Shown here: piece by piece, positions 45,519-56,916 of the stretch
Layout of the letters: each line of letters opens with the position of its first letter
Position numbering within the stretch: the first letter of the stretch is position 1
Assembly: GCF_050003625.1 (NCBI RefSeq)
Contig: NC_134398.1
Span: forward strand, 106,417,178-106,481,177
Direction of reading: 5' to 3'
From: Haematobia irritans
Taxonomy: Eukaryota > Arthropoda > Insecta > Diptera > Muscidae
DNA: 64,000 nucleotides
Notes under the pieces: generated by a model
Seen by the model: only the letters and a program-made list of their open reading frames with translations
Told to the model about the DNA's origin: nothing
The model's database searches: none
Translations under genes and position numbers: made by a program

Positions 45519-45880
45519 CACTGGTAGAAAAAGTTTCGTTAATACGATGAATTTCTACGTTGTATTAACGAAATTCTTCATTAAAAGTCAGCCAACGTAG
45601 CATTTCGTTATAACAACGTAATTTTACGTTATATTTACGAAACCCTTTATGGAATACATTTCGCAGTATTAACCAATAATTACTTTGCTTTTACGTAGCC
45701 TTTTCGTTGTATTAACGAATATTATTCGTTGTATGAATGAAATTTATTCATTGTATGGATGCAGCTTATACGTTGTATGAACGAAAATCATTCATTGTAT
45801 GAACCCAGTTTTTTCATTGTATTAATGAAAGGCGAACGTTGTATAAATGAACACAAACGTTATATTAATGAAACCCAACC
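45519..45880 (+). mobile_element. Second family I-like element, abutting the first
   Basis: It starts 'cactggtagaaaaagtttcg' directly after the TA that closes the previous element. It holds more than ten copies of variants of CGTTGTATTAACGAA. The right end is not clear. Confidence 0.65.
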
Positions 45881-45962
45881 AATTATTGCATTTGACTGTA
45901 GTCATTGGTAGTGTATTATTTTTTGTTAAGATCTTTGAAATAGGATTTATATACTCGTACAG

Positions 45963-46027
45963 TAGGTTAGCCCGATTAAGACTCAGGCTCACTTAGACTA
46001 TTCAGTCCATTGTGATACCACACTAAC
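45963..46027 (-). repeat. SINE 3' end (inverted)
   Basis: 'gactcaggctcacttagact' and 'attcagtccattgtgatacc' are the inverse of the SINE tail at 31998-32045. Confidence 0.65.
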
Positions 46028-46318
46028 TAAAAGTACATATTACACATGGGCACTTCTAGTTTTAACCGCTGAACCTTCTTGATTATTTTTCTTTGTTGAA
46101 CCAACCAGATTGTTCCAAAACCATTAGCAAACTGCTTAAGTTAACGTTTTCCAGATCCGCCGGTAATCTGAAGCTATATGCTCCTAAAAGTACAGTAGGA
46201 CATAATATTTATTGATAAATTAAGTAATTTAATAATCATATAGTGTGACTTTCACTTAAGAAAAAAGCCTCTAATTTCTAAGACAAAAAGATGATAGTCG
46301 TAATAATTTTGCAACCAA

Positions 46319-47757
46319 CCCAATAAACACAGGATGAGCGTTTTTCAAATGCAACAACTTTTCAGTTTGATGGTAAATATAATTTTCAACATAAATTCAA
46401 CTTGACTTGAAATAGCTCATCTTCAATACATCTTCAAATTGTTTGCGAATTACTTCCAATTTGCCAAAATGTTGACGAAATCTTTGAAAAGGTGTTGAAG
46501 ATAATATGAGAAAACTTTGACAAAACACTACCCTAAAATGCAACGAAAAAACCATGTGGTTTTCAATACTTATTTGTGCAACGAAGTTCGTGGTCAATTG
46601 CAAGAAATAAAAAATGGAAAATTTTAGACGAATAACCAAATAGTTTATAAAAATAGGTAAGTGAAAATAAAAAATGAAATAAAACTTTTAGGAAGTCACT
46701 AAATGTATATCTCTTTGCAGAAAACTAAAATTATGGATTCTACGTTCTTGAAAACATTAAAAAGCTGACCGATGAAAAAATGGTGGACAATTAACTGGAA
46801 CTGCTTCAAATAGTTTATAATAATTGATACGTCAATATGAAAAATTAAATCAACACTTTAGAGAAGTCACTAAATTTAAATCTCTTTGCAGAAAACTAAA
46901 ATTTTTGGATGCTATATTCTTGCAAACATTAAGAAGCTGACCAATGAAAAATGAGTGGCTTATTGACAAGAAAAAGTTTCCAGAAACATTACAAGTGCAA
47001 CCAATTAAAATTGGTAAAAACAACAAATTGTTGAAATCAACAACTTCTGGATGAAAATGTGCATCACATCGTCAGTTTAATTCATATGCTATTATCAGTT
47101 TAAAATGGATATTTTGTGAATTCCTTCTGCTGGAAATCAATTCTAACACGCGGTCCAATACGTTCCTAATTTCAAATTGCCCGCATGTTAATAAATTTTA
47201 ATGCTGTTTTATGACACCAAAAGGAAGGAAATCGAATTATCAATGCAAAAGTGTTTACTAATAATGTTTAAGATATTTAAAGTTTTGTTTTTTTTTTTTC
47301 GTTTTTATTTGTTGATATGTTTAATAAGATTATTATTTATCAATTGGTATAGTAGTGTATTATGTAGTGTAGTGTATTATTATATATTTTATTTTGATGA
47401 AAATGAATAAATTATACACAATTCATAGAATTTTGGCTTTGACATTCAATTTGAAGTGGGGATATCATTCATACAAATTTAGGTTGAAAAGTATTTGCAA
47501 CGATGTTAATTTTAAATTTGACTCGCATCGAAAATTGTTTGACAAATTATTGAGTAGCGATTCATTTCAATTTGAGAATAACACTTGAGATATTATTGCT
47601 AATGTGTTGAATTTCACTGTTGAGGGTAATGTCTGTTTTTTGTTGAGAACGCGATTTTCTCCAAAATTTCTCAACTTGAATATTACCCTAATCCTTTGAA
47701 AAAATGTTTGAAAAATTGTTGAAATTTAGCATTTTTCAAACCATTGTGTTTATTGGG
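46319..47757. mobile_element. Family L element with 'cccaataaacaca' termini
   Basis: It starts 'cccaataaacacaggatgag' and ends as the inverse of 'cccaataaacacaatggttt'; AA lies on both sides (46317-46318, 47758-47759). Inside, 'aaatctctttgcagaaaact' repeats at about 46710 and 46881, so part of it is tandemly duplicated. Short frames at 47201-47588 show no homology. The CCC ends and AA flanks resemble family E. Confidence 0.7.
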
Positions 47758-47998
47758 AAGGTTCATTATGGTAAATGTTCCGCCTTCTTCATCTGAAAGT
47801 TCTCTTCCCCGTGACATTTTCACTAAAGATTAACAATTTACCCTAAATTTCTTGCGAATATACAAAAAACACGAATTTAACTCACCCACCACCTATGTTT
47901 ATTATTCACAACGAAACTGTAATGAGCCTGTGCACTAGATAGGGTCACGGCCTAAAGGAAAAAAAGTTGATGCGGTATTGTTCCAACATCATCCTTTC

Positions 47999-49006
47999 TT
48001 AATCTTGAATTCTTTGTCGGAGTTGATTGCAATGTTTACGGAACAATATGCGTCGATTTTCTGCATCAATCAATACATTGTATATGACAGAACCAACCCT
48101 TTCAATTATCTGACCTTTGCACCACTTTACTTTGTCGTTCCTAAACATTTGCGCGAACACCAAATCGCCTCTTTGAAACTCTCTCTTACGTGCACCATGT
48201 TTCTTATTGAAAGTTGATTCCATCGCTTCATTTCTATTTGCAAATGTATGACTATCATTCGTAACTGGTTTTAGCAAATCGAGAGGCAACCTTAAATTTC
48301 TTCCGATAAACCATTCAGCTGGACTTTTGTTCTCAGGAGCGTTTGGATTAGGTGTTGATCGATAAGCTGCCAAAAACCTAGTTAAATGAAGTTTGTCGTC
48401 CTTTGAATATTCATTGTACGTTTTCTGCAAGGCTCTTTTTACCGTATCAACAAATCGTTCGGCCTGTCCGTTCGACTGAGGATGGTAAGGAGGAGTAGTC
48501 ATATGCTTTATGCCATATCTTTTACAAAATGATTGAAATTCGGCGCTAGTAAATTGTGTGCCGTTGTCAGACACAATTGTTTTTGGAGATCCATATCTGC
48601 TTATAAAAGCTTCCAAAGTCAATATTATAGTTTTGCTTGATATGGACGATATCTGCTCGACTTCAGGCCACTTTGAAAAACTATCAACCATCACAAAATA
48701 GTAATTTCCCCTGACAGGCCCAGCAATGTCAATATGAAGTCTTTCCAAAACAGACTGTGGAATGGGCCAGGAGCTCAATGTAGTTTTCTTCGGTGACTTT
48801 GAAGCCGAAGCGCAACCATAACATTTGGATACAAATTCTTTAATATCGCTGTCTATTTTTGGCCAATAAACGTAAGATCTGGCAATAGCTTTCATGCGTT
48901 CAATACCTTGATGACCACGATGTAATTCTTGCAAAATATTCTCTTTTAATCCCCTTGGTATTACAACCCGGTCCGCGTACATCAAACAATCATCAACTAA
49001 AGACAA
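47999..49006 (-). pseudogene. Gypsy integrase domain
   Basis: 335 codons. The zinc-binding HHCC part (HRGHQGIERMK...CYGCASASK) is near residues 29-70; the catalytic core has LHIDIAGPV, IVSDNGTQFTS and YHPQSNGQAERFV, giving the D, D and E of the triad; an SH3-like tail with FQRGDLVFAQ follows. The domain itself is unbroken, but the polyprotein upstream is. Confidence 0.9.
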
Positions 49007-50055
49007 TGACTCCTTTCGAAAAAAAATTGACGAACCTCGTCATCCAAAAATTTAGCTTTATTAGGCCATCCATTTTGTGCAAAATCGAGAACCTCATTGT
49101 ATGGAAAATTTGGGCACCAATACCAACTGTCGAAGCATCTGCTGCAATTGTAACTGGCAATTCTTGGTTATAATGAGTCAGCAAAAGATCTGAAGATCAC
49201 AATTTTCGTCCCATGTATATTTAACATCTTTCTTAAGAAGTTCTTCTAAGGGATGGCGTAATGTCTCATTTGGGAAATAAATTTACCATAATAATTTACC
49301 GCTCCTAGAAACGATCTAAGCTCAGACACATTCTTTGGTCTTGGTAGCTCTCGTATAGCTTGAGTTTTCATTGGATCGGGATAGATGCCGTTAGCATCTA
49401 AAATATGTCCAAGATATTTGATGGATGTTTTGAAAACGTCACATTTCTCCCAGTTTACAGTCAACCCATAATCTTGGAAATGTTCCATGACTTCCACCAC
49501 TAATTGATAATTTTGTTCGACAGTTGGAGTAGCGATAATTATATCATCTAAGTATATTATAACATTATCCAATCCACTTAAAATTCGTTCCATTGCCTGT
49601 TCAAAAGCCCCAGCAGCCGACATAATACCAAACGGTAATCGATTATATGCGTATAATCCTTTGTGTGTGTTTACGGTAAGAATTTTCTTTCAGTTATCAT
49701 CAACTTCGAATTGAAGATACGCATCTGACAAGTCTATAGTACTAAACACTTTACAGTTGTGCATTTCAGAAAAAATGTCATCAATGTGTGGTATCGGATA
49801 TTGATTTTTCCGAAGACATGCGTTTAATCCCGTGGAGTAATCCCCACATATGCGAATTTTATTGCTTGATTTACTTACCACAACAATTGGAGCCGCCCAA
49901 TCGGAATAATTTACATGGGTTATAATATTAGCACGTTCAAGGCGGTTCAGTTCCTCCTCAACAATTGGTAACATAGCATACGGAACAGATCTCTTCGGTT
50001 TAAAAACGGGTTTACTATTGGGATCAGTTCTAGATTTATCTTGAACTTTTTGCAA
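49007..50055 (-). pseudogene. Gypsy reverse transcriptase and RNase H remnant
   Basis: RT pieces in one frame: WAAPIVVVSKS and FSTIDLSDAYLQFEV (49690-50055), a stop at 49690, then MSAAGAFEQAME and the catalytic YLDDIIIATP (49246-49623). A short RNase H start (PVTIAADASTVGIGAQI) lies at 49090-49184; most of RNase H is deleted between it and the integrase. Confidence 0.87.
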
Positions 50056-51551
50056 TGGCCCGTTTGATGATTTATAACGTCAGGATACTTCATTTGTATC
50101 CGTTTCTTAAAGTTATACGTATCTATTTTTGATTGGATATTGAGACAAAATGATGTTATTGGTTTAGACCATAAAGCAAATTTATCGATTAGGTCTATTC
50201 CAAAAACATATAGTATTGAAGAACGTGCTACATATATGATTGACTGAACTGATTTGTTGCAAAATTCAACATTTGCCGAAAATTCCCCTATTAAATCTAT
50301 GCAATTGCTGGAAGCATCTGTAGCATTTCTATGAAATTTGGAAAGTGGAGGACTATTTAATCTTACCCAATTCTGTTCCGATATAATTGTAACATCTGAA
50401 GCAGTATCGAATTGAAGTTGAAGTTTCCTACCACAGATGCTGACGGTAATATATTTTCTTGAAATATTTGGTTGCTGAATTTGATTTACCTGATCCATGC
50501 TAATAATTGATACCATTTCGGATGAAACTTTTCTTCTGCCATTATTTTTCGTATCATTATAATATGCCTTATGATTATCATTATTTCCAAAACATGCACA
50601 ATATCCATCGTTGTGACCTATTCTATTAAATAGTTTGCTTTTGTGATCCGAAAATGGGCAATTTTTAACGAAATGCATAGCCCCACATTGCCAACATGGT
50701 CGTTTCGGTGTTTCCTTTTTTGAGTGTGAATTTGATTTTGATCCATATTGTCTATGTACTTTATTCACTTGAGTGTCGACACTTGAAGGGAACTCTGTAG
50801 GTGATTGAGCGCCTAGTTGAACATCTTCTTTAAGAGATTTATATCGTTGAGCTTCTTCTACTAGCTTGTCCAATGTCAGCGTATCAGCATCGTTCTCCAT
50901 TAACGTCAAAAGCTTGGAGCGTAGGTCAGCCTCCACAGGAGGTCAGGACTTAAGACCAATGATAAAAATTAAGCATTTCAATTCCATAGACGTCATTTGC
51001 CCATGAACAAAATTTTCGCACTGTTTATTCACTTTTGACCCATAACTTACAAAATCCTCTAAGTCGCTTTTCTGGGTATTGAGACATTTATATCGAATGC
51101 TAAATAATGACTCCTTTTTGTCAAACATAAATTTGAGTTGTTGGACAGTCTTATGGAAATCCAAATCTTTCGGTTTTTCTGGCAATATGGAATCAGCATA
51201 TTTTGTGTAGTCCTTGTGATTTAATTTTCGAAGTAGCAGCCGAACTTTAGCACTATCATCTAAACTCTTAGCGTCCTCGCTAAAATGGTCTTCGAAACGG
51301 GCAAACCAACTTGAAAATGTTAAGTTATCTGCAGGTTCGTAACGAAATTCTTGAATGTTCCTGGAAATAATATCCATCAATGCCTCTTGATGTTGTGGAA
51401 CTGACGTGTCTGGAGAAATTTGTGTTTGTGAATTCAAATTTCTCGATAATCCTGTTGGCGTTTTGCCGTTTCTTGTTGTTGTGTCATCAACTGGGCTCGA
51501 ATATTTTCTAAAGTAGCCATCGCGTAGACTCGATAAAATCCTCGTCGCCAA
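49947..51551 (-). pseudogene. Gypsy Gag and protease
   Basis: Gag runs from 51551 to a TGA at about 50943 and goes on in the same frame from 50936, so one nonsense codon interrupts it. A single zinc knuckle (CWQCGAMHFVKNC) lies near 50690, followed by the protease motif LQFDTASDVTIIS at about 50390-50420. The frame then shifts before RT, near 50040. Confidence 0.87.
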
Positions 51552-51552
51552 T

Positions 51553-51746
51553 TGTTACAAACGTTGCCGTACAATGTAAAACGATGTTATGTTTTCGATT
51601 TAAATACAAAAACTAAACTCCCTTTATCTTTCAATCTATAAAAACTCCAAAACAAAGGCTACTATGTCTAAAAATCTAGCATAATCCAATTATCCAAAAA
51701 GTCATGGCTACTACGATTAGAAATCGTTCAAAGTATTGTTCCAACA
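51553..51746 (-). repeat. 5' LTR of the gypsy element
   Basis: On the minus strand it starts 'tgttggaacaatactttgaa' and ends 'caacgtttgtaaca'. Directly after it comes 'attggcgacgaggat', a typical primer-binding context. 194 bp. Confidence 0.75.
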
Positions 51747-52843
51747 GAACATATTATGTTTGGGACACAACATGTTTTCAAATATAATATGTGTGGATGG
51801 AAACATATATTAATTTAGAATTGCCTTTAAAAATATGTGTTTAGAAAGAAAGAGACAGAGAGAGTGTGATGTAAGTAAAACACGGAAGTAACCAATTGAT
51901 GCCTAAAAAATGTATACACACATAGAAAATTTTATTAAAAGTGTATGCCTAAGGTGAAACATAATATCCCAGCAAAAAAAATCTGGAAGTTGTTCCAAAG
52001 CACTAATTCAATTTTGTATAACTCCCTTTTTCATATTTTTAATGGGTAATGTAAACTGTTTTGTTTCTAATTAGTTAAAAAAGTGTAAGAATTAATAAAA
52101 TGGTACAAATTATAATTTTTTTTAATCTAATTTAGAAAAATTTTTTGAATTGTTGAAAATGTTTGAGGATAAATGTTTCAGATAAGCTTAGAATGCATTA
52201 AAAATTATACAAAATTATAAAAACATTTATTTGACAAAATATTGAAAAAATTTTCAATTCACATCATGAACACTAAATTCGAATCACACCTTAAGAATGC
52301 AACGGCTGTTGCATTGGTGGACATTCGTCCTACCACGACTGTGGAGTCGAGTCAATTTTGCTCGACTCCGTCTCCGACTCCAGCATTTATTCTTAGCCTC
52401 GACTCCGACTCCGGAGTCGACTCCAGGTGGTGTACCTAAATCTCATTTTAACAGTATTCCAATTGAAAATTTTAAGGTGTAGTGTTCCAAAAAGAGACCG
52501 ATATAAGTTTTCTATTTTGCCACGTCTTTATATGTCCAAAAGAAATCTAATTTTAATTTTTGGTACGACTCGACGATAAATCTCAGCATTTTAGCGATGT
52601 AAAGAACTCTGCATTTTAATTTCAGGCCAATAAATTAAAATACGACACAAGACTATATAGAGACCACATCAAAATATGGGTAGATAACAACAATCTCCAG
52701 AATATGCATTTATAAAAACACAAAATTTCAACAAATAATTAGGCTTCCAGAAGTTTAAGAAGTAAAATCCCGGTATTAATCTATATAGGCTAATCAGGTA
52801 GTAAGTTTAGATGTTAAAAAATGTAATGTGTCGGATACATATA

Positions 52844-53776
52844 AAGGGTGATTTGTTAAGAGCTTGATAACTTTTTTTTAAAAAAAAACGCATAAAATTT
52901 GCAAAATCTCATCGGATCTTTATTTGAAACGTTAGATTGGTCCATGACATTTACTTTTTGAAGATAATTTCATTTAAATGTTGACCGCGGCTGCGTCTTA
53001 GGTGGTCCATTCGGAAAGTCCAATTTTGGGCAACTTTTTCGAGCATTTCGGCCGGAATAGCCCGAATTTCTTCGGAAATGTTGTCTTCCAAAGCTGGAAT
53101 AGTTGCTGGCTTATTTCTGTAGACTTTAGACTTGACGTAGCCCCACAAAAAATAGTCTAAAGGCGTCAAATCGCATGATCTTGGTGGCCAACTTACCGGT
53201 CCATTTCTTGAGATGAATTGTTCTCCGAAGTTTTCCCTCAAAATGGCCATAGAATCGCGAGCTGTGTGGCATGTAGCGCCATCTTGTTGAAACCACATGT
53301 CAACCAAGTTCAGTTCTTCCATTTTTGGCAACAAAAAGTTTGTTAGCATCGAACGATAGCGATCGCCATTCACCGTAACGTTGCGTCCAACAGCATCTTT
53401 GAAAAAATACGGTCCAATGATTCCACCAGCGTACAAACCACACCAAACAGTGCATTTTTCGGGATGCATGGGCAGTTCTTGAACGGCTTCTGGTTGCTCT
53501 TCACTCCAAATGCGGCAATTTTGCTTATTTACGTAGCCATTCAACCAGAAATGAGCCTCATCGCTGAACAAAATTTGTCGATAAAAAAGCGGATTTTCTG
53601 CCACTGATTTTGGTAATAAAATTCAATGATTTGCAAGCGTTGCTCGTTAGTAAGTCTATTCATGATGAAATGTCAAAGCATACTGAGCATCTTTCTCTTT
53701 GACACCATGTCTGAAATCCCACGTGATCTGTCAAATACTAATGCATGAAAATCCTAACCTCAAAAGAATCACCCTT
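52844..53776 (-). mobile_element. DD41D (rosa-like) mariner, copy 3, 933 bp
   Basis: TA flanks at 52842-52843 and 53777-53778. Same length as copies 1 and 2 but a different deletion: it keeps the native ATG at 53663 and about 20 N-terminal codons (MNRLTNEQRLQIIEFYYQNQ) before jumping to the C-terminal half. Confidence 0.9.
52951..53604 (-). pseudogene. DD41D mariner transposase, C-terminal 217 residues, copy 3
   Basis: Same residues as copy 2, with the D41D triad (FSDEAHFW, WFQQDGATCH, LTPLDYFLW) intact. The frame begins at a GTG; the N-terminal codons from ATG 53663 are out of frame with it because the distance is 59 bases. DNA-binding domain lost. Confidence 0.88.
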
Positions 53777-54585
53777 TATAAAACAAACATAAACTGCCAC
53801 AAATTATGACTAACGGAATTTTAAATAACCACTACCATACAACAGATGACAGGAATAGCTGGATAGTTACGAATATTGTTTCTATAGAAGTAAAATGGTG
53901 AAACATCGATTTATTAATGTCTATCAGTTATGGTTATTAGAGGCCATTAATTTAATGTAAGAAATTTCGAGTGGCCGGCTCAGATGGCACGTTGGCAGAG
54001 CTTTAATTTAAAGTTACAGCTTCCAAGGACATCGGGTATATGGAGATTTCTCATGTAATTATCTCCATATACAAAATCTGGGCCGACTGGAAATTTCCGC
54101 ATTTATTTATGGATCTCAAATAACTTAAAATTTACAAATCTAATGAACATTTTTGACTGGGAAAAATTTCTTTAAAAAAAATCGATGATGGGTTTATATG
54201 TCCGGTATGACACATCTTCCAACTCGACATGCCTGCAAAAATTCAGAACTTTAAGTTCTACTGCTACATTGCCTTAAAATTTTACCTTTATCAAGAGTAT
54301 ATGTAGGGCGAAAAATCGATATTTTAATATGTTAAAAATGGGCAATACAATTGATCAATTCAGCCCATATTCTAGTACAACATGGTTTTGATATCACCGT
54401 GACGTTTCACCCATATAAATACTCTTTGAATGGCCTGAAATTCAGTACTTCGTTTTTCGTTGTTCGATTAATAACCCTAATGGAATCTAATTTGTCGAAA
54501 TATTTCTTTAGTTACAATGACTCCAGCAAAATCTTCAGACTCCAACTCCAAGACTCCGACTCCGGCTCCACAGCCCTGCGACCTA

Positions 54586-56699
54586 CACACAAAAAATTAT
54601 CACCAAAATTTTTTCAATTAAACACTTAATTGAATTTGGAAACGGATTCAATTAATATGTTAATTGATTCAATTAATTATTTAATCAAATCCGAATAAAA
54701 ACCAATTAAAAAAATGATTGATATTTGTTTCGTTTCCAATTAAAATATTAATTGATTCAATTTGTTAATCAATTCGCAAATAATTTTCAATTACAAACGT
54801 GATTGAAATTTTTTTCCGTTTCCAATTACACATGTGATTGATCCAATCACCTTTGTGATTGAAATTGAATAATTTTGAGCAATGGAAAGAGCGAAAAGAG
54901 AACAAGAGAATGGGTATTAATTCAACAATGTATGATGGAGAGATCAGTCTGTGGAAGTAACTCGTAACGAACGGTTGGGTTTTTGTTTTTCGTGTAAATT
55001 GAAAAACATGATTGGCGACATTCTGTCTGCTGCACTCAAAATGTGTGCATAAATATTTTGAACGCAACAACAAATCATGGCAAAGTGTTGAAATAAATAA
55101 AGTGTGCAACAACAAATGGCCACGTGGTAAAGTTTGGAAAAAATATATGAGAGAACGCATTTGAAATTACCTGCGTTTGTGTTTTGTGGTATTGTAAAAA
55201 TGGAAAACAATCTACGTTTATTGAAGGTAAGAAATTGTGAATTGTGAATACCGCTTTCCATTGAAGTCTGCTTACATTAAACGGACTAAAATAATATATT
55301 TTTTATTCATTTCTTTTAGTGACCAATTTTATTTCGTGAAATTGACCATTCAATCCCATCAACTCCATCATTTTATCAAATATATAAGAATATGTTTGCA
55401 ATAAAAAAGTGGGTACCGTATTGATCTTTTAAAATTATAAATTTATTTCACTCCTAGTTTTCTTAAAACCAAGAGTGATATGGGTTTGTTGGAAGATTCA
55501 CCTTGAAGTTGCGAAGTGGCGTTGGTATTAAATTGTTTTTGTTTTACCTGCCTTTTGCACTTTGAACCCAAGTAGAGAGCAGTATATCTGATATATAAAC
55601 TAATGAGCTGAATTATGTAATGGTAAAAAAGTTCTTTCTTTTGGATTTAAAAATATGAAAAATATCCGAAAATAATAAAAATATGTATTTTCAATTTATA
55701 TTTTTTCTATTTCCAGAATTTGCAAAGTATCATAAATATAATACCAAATATTACATAGCTTTCCCATTATTTTTGTCTTTGATTGGTTCAAATTTTAATA
55801 GACGATTTCAATGTGTGGAAATTTTGGAAAGGAATTGTTATTAAAATTAAATTACCGAGCTCCTTAATACACCTTTTTATGCTAAAAGACTACAACTGCA
55901 AAAGAAGATTATAAATTTGCAACCTGGAACTAAGAATTGAACTTGATATTCTATGCAGATAATGTTTAACAAAATTAACTTTTAATTGAACAAAATTAAC
56001 TTCGAATTATTCTGTTTACTTTCAGAAAAAATAATTTAGCTTACATGTTGCTGATTTATTGGAAATCTAGGCGCATCTACATATTAGAAGGAACATGCTG
56101 ACATGGTTATTATTATAAGGAAGATAATGATTTATATAATTTATTTTTTTCACCCTATAGTTGTTATTGATAGTAATTGTATTTGTAAGTTATGTTAGAA
56201 CAAAACACAAATGACAAGAACCAAATTTATTTTTCTAATACATAATTCGAAAAATAATAAAATATTAAATATGTTTTATAAGAAACACATATTTTCTTTT
56301 ATTTCAAATAAAACTAAATACGATTTTGGGGTCGTATTGTGATTGAATTTTATGTTAAAAATCAATCACGTTTTTAATTGATTCAATCACACAATTAATT
56401 GCTTCCGTGACAAAAGTCAATTAAATTTTTAATTAATTACATTAATTACAATTTTAATTGATTCAATTAAAACTGTGATTGAATTTTATGTTAAAAATCA
56501 ATCACGTTTTTAATTGATTCAATCACACAAGTAATTGATTCCGTGACAAAAGTCAATTAAATTTTTAATTGAAAATCGTGTTGATTTTCAATCAAAATGG
56601 GTGATTGATACTATCATTTTCGTGATTGAAGACATTTCAATTAAAAAATGATTGAATCCGCGATTTTCGTGATTGAAATCAAAAATTTTTTTTCGTGTG
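54586..56699. mobile_element. Family F element with palindromic 'caatca/tgattg' arms
   Basis: It starts 'cacacaaaaaattatcacc' and ends as the inverse of 'cacacgaaaaaaaatttttg', with TA at 54584-54585 and 56700-56701. The arms (54600-54870 and 56330-56690) are dense in AATTGATTCAATTA and GTGATTGAA motifs in both directions, and 56340-56420 is repeated at 56470-56550. The non-repetitive centre looks like a promoter and short first exon (see findings). No transposase is recognised. Confidence 0.75.
55200..55226 (+). other. Exon-like ATG with splice donor inside family F
   Basis: An ATG at 55200 starts nine codons and is followed by a strong donor, AAG|GTAAGAA (55226/55227). Candidate acceptors at 55318-55319 and 55715-55716 lead to stops at once or within about 14 codons. 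It may be a captured gene start or chance. Confidence 0.25.
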
Positions 56700-56916
56700 T
56701 ATGACAAGTCCATGTTAAATTCATCGCGTCTGCGCAAATTTTACACCACTTCCGAATCCAAAAAGAAGATTTTCACTACTTTTTTGGCGACGCTTTTTTG
56801 CTGGGATGTTTGAACAATACAAACAATATTTTGTTTGGACCAATCCTGAAAATACATATGCTTGAAGCAGAATGTGCTTGGGTTATATGTTACAGAAGCG
56901 ATTATTTAGGGTGCAG

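Larger units (their letters stand above)
47979..51746 (-). mobile_element. Ty3/gypsy retrotransposon, decayed, 3' LTR almost lost
   Basis: On the minus strand: 5' LTR 51553-51746, then gag, protease, RT, fragment of RNase H and integrase. After the integrase the 3' LTR should begin at 47988, but only about 14-15 bases ('tgttggaacaatac') match before foreign sequence. The integrase and RT types suggest a mag-like (K02A2.6-like) lineage; this is an inference. Confidence 0.85.
52334..54578. mobile_element. hAT-like element with 'gactccgactcc' ends
   Basis: The left end is 'cacgactgtggagtcgagtc'; the right end, complemented, is 'cagggctgtggagccggagt'. The flanks cgtcctac (52326-52333) and cgacctac (54579-54586) are 8-bp repeats with one mismatch. 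The CAGGGCTGTGG terminus and 8-bp duplication indicate the hAT superfamily. No transposase is recognised; a DD41D mariner is inserted at 52844-53776. Frames at 52242-52482 and 54351-54629 run through the end repeats and are not genes. Confidence 0.75.
51969..56804 (-). mobile_element. Family E element (inverted), carrying hAT and F insertions
   Basis: It starts 'cccagcaaaaaaaatctgga' and ends 'gcgacgcttttttgctggg'. Its body is recognisable at 52050-52330 and 56702-56804, matching 58417-58700 in inverse. The host phrase 'ttcgtccta|tgacaagtcc' is split by the later insertions. Confidence 0.75.
51747..56916 (-). mobile_element. Family A element (inverted), carrying a second nest
   Basis: The left piece 51747-51968 ('acatattatgtttgggacac' and a GA-rich run) and the right piece 56805-56916 ('ttacagaagcgattatttag', 'ggtg') are both family A. 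Between them lies family E, duplicated AT at the joint ('aacataatat' before, 'atgtttgaac' after). The part of family A beyond 51747 is missing because the gypsy element abuts there. Confidence 0.65.

Noticed and set aside
54765..55261. Minus-strand frames of 105 and 131 codons in family F
   Set aside because: They overlap each other in different frames, include the repeat arms and show no known motif.
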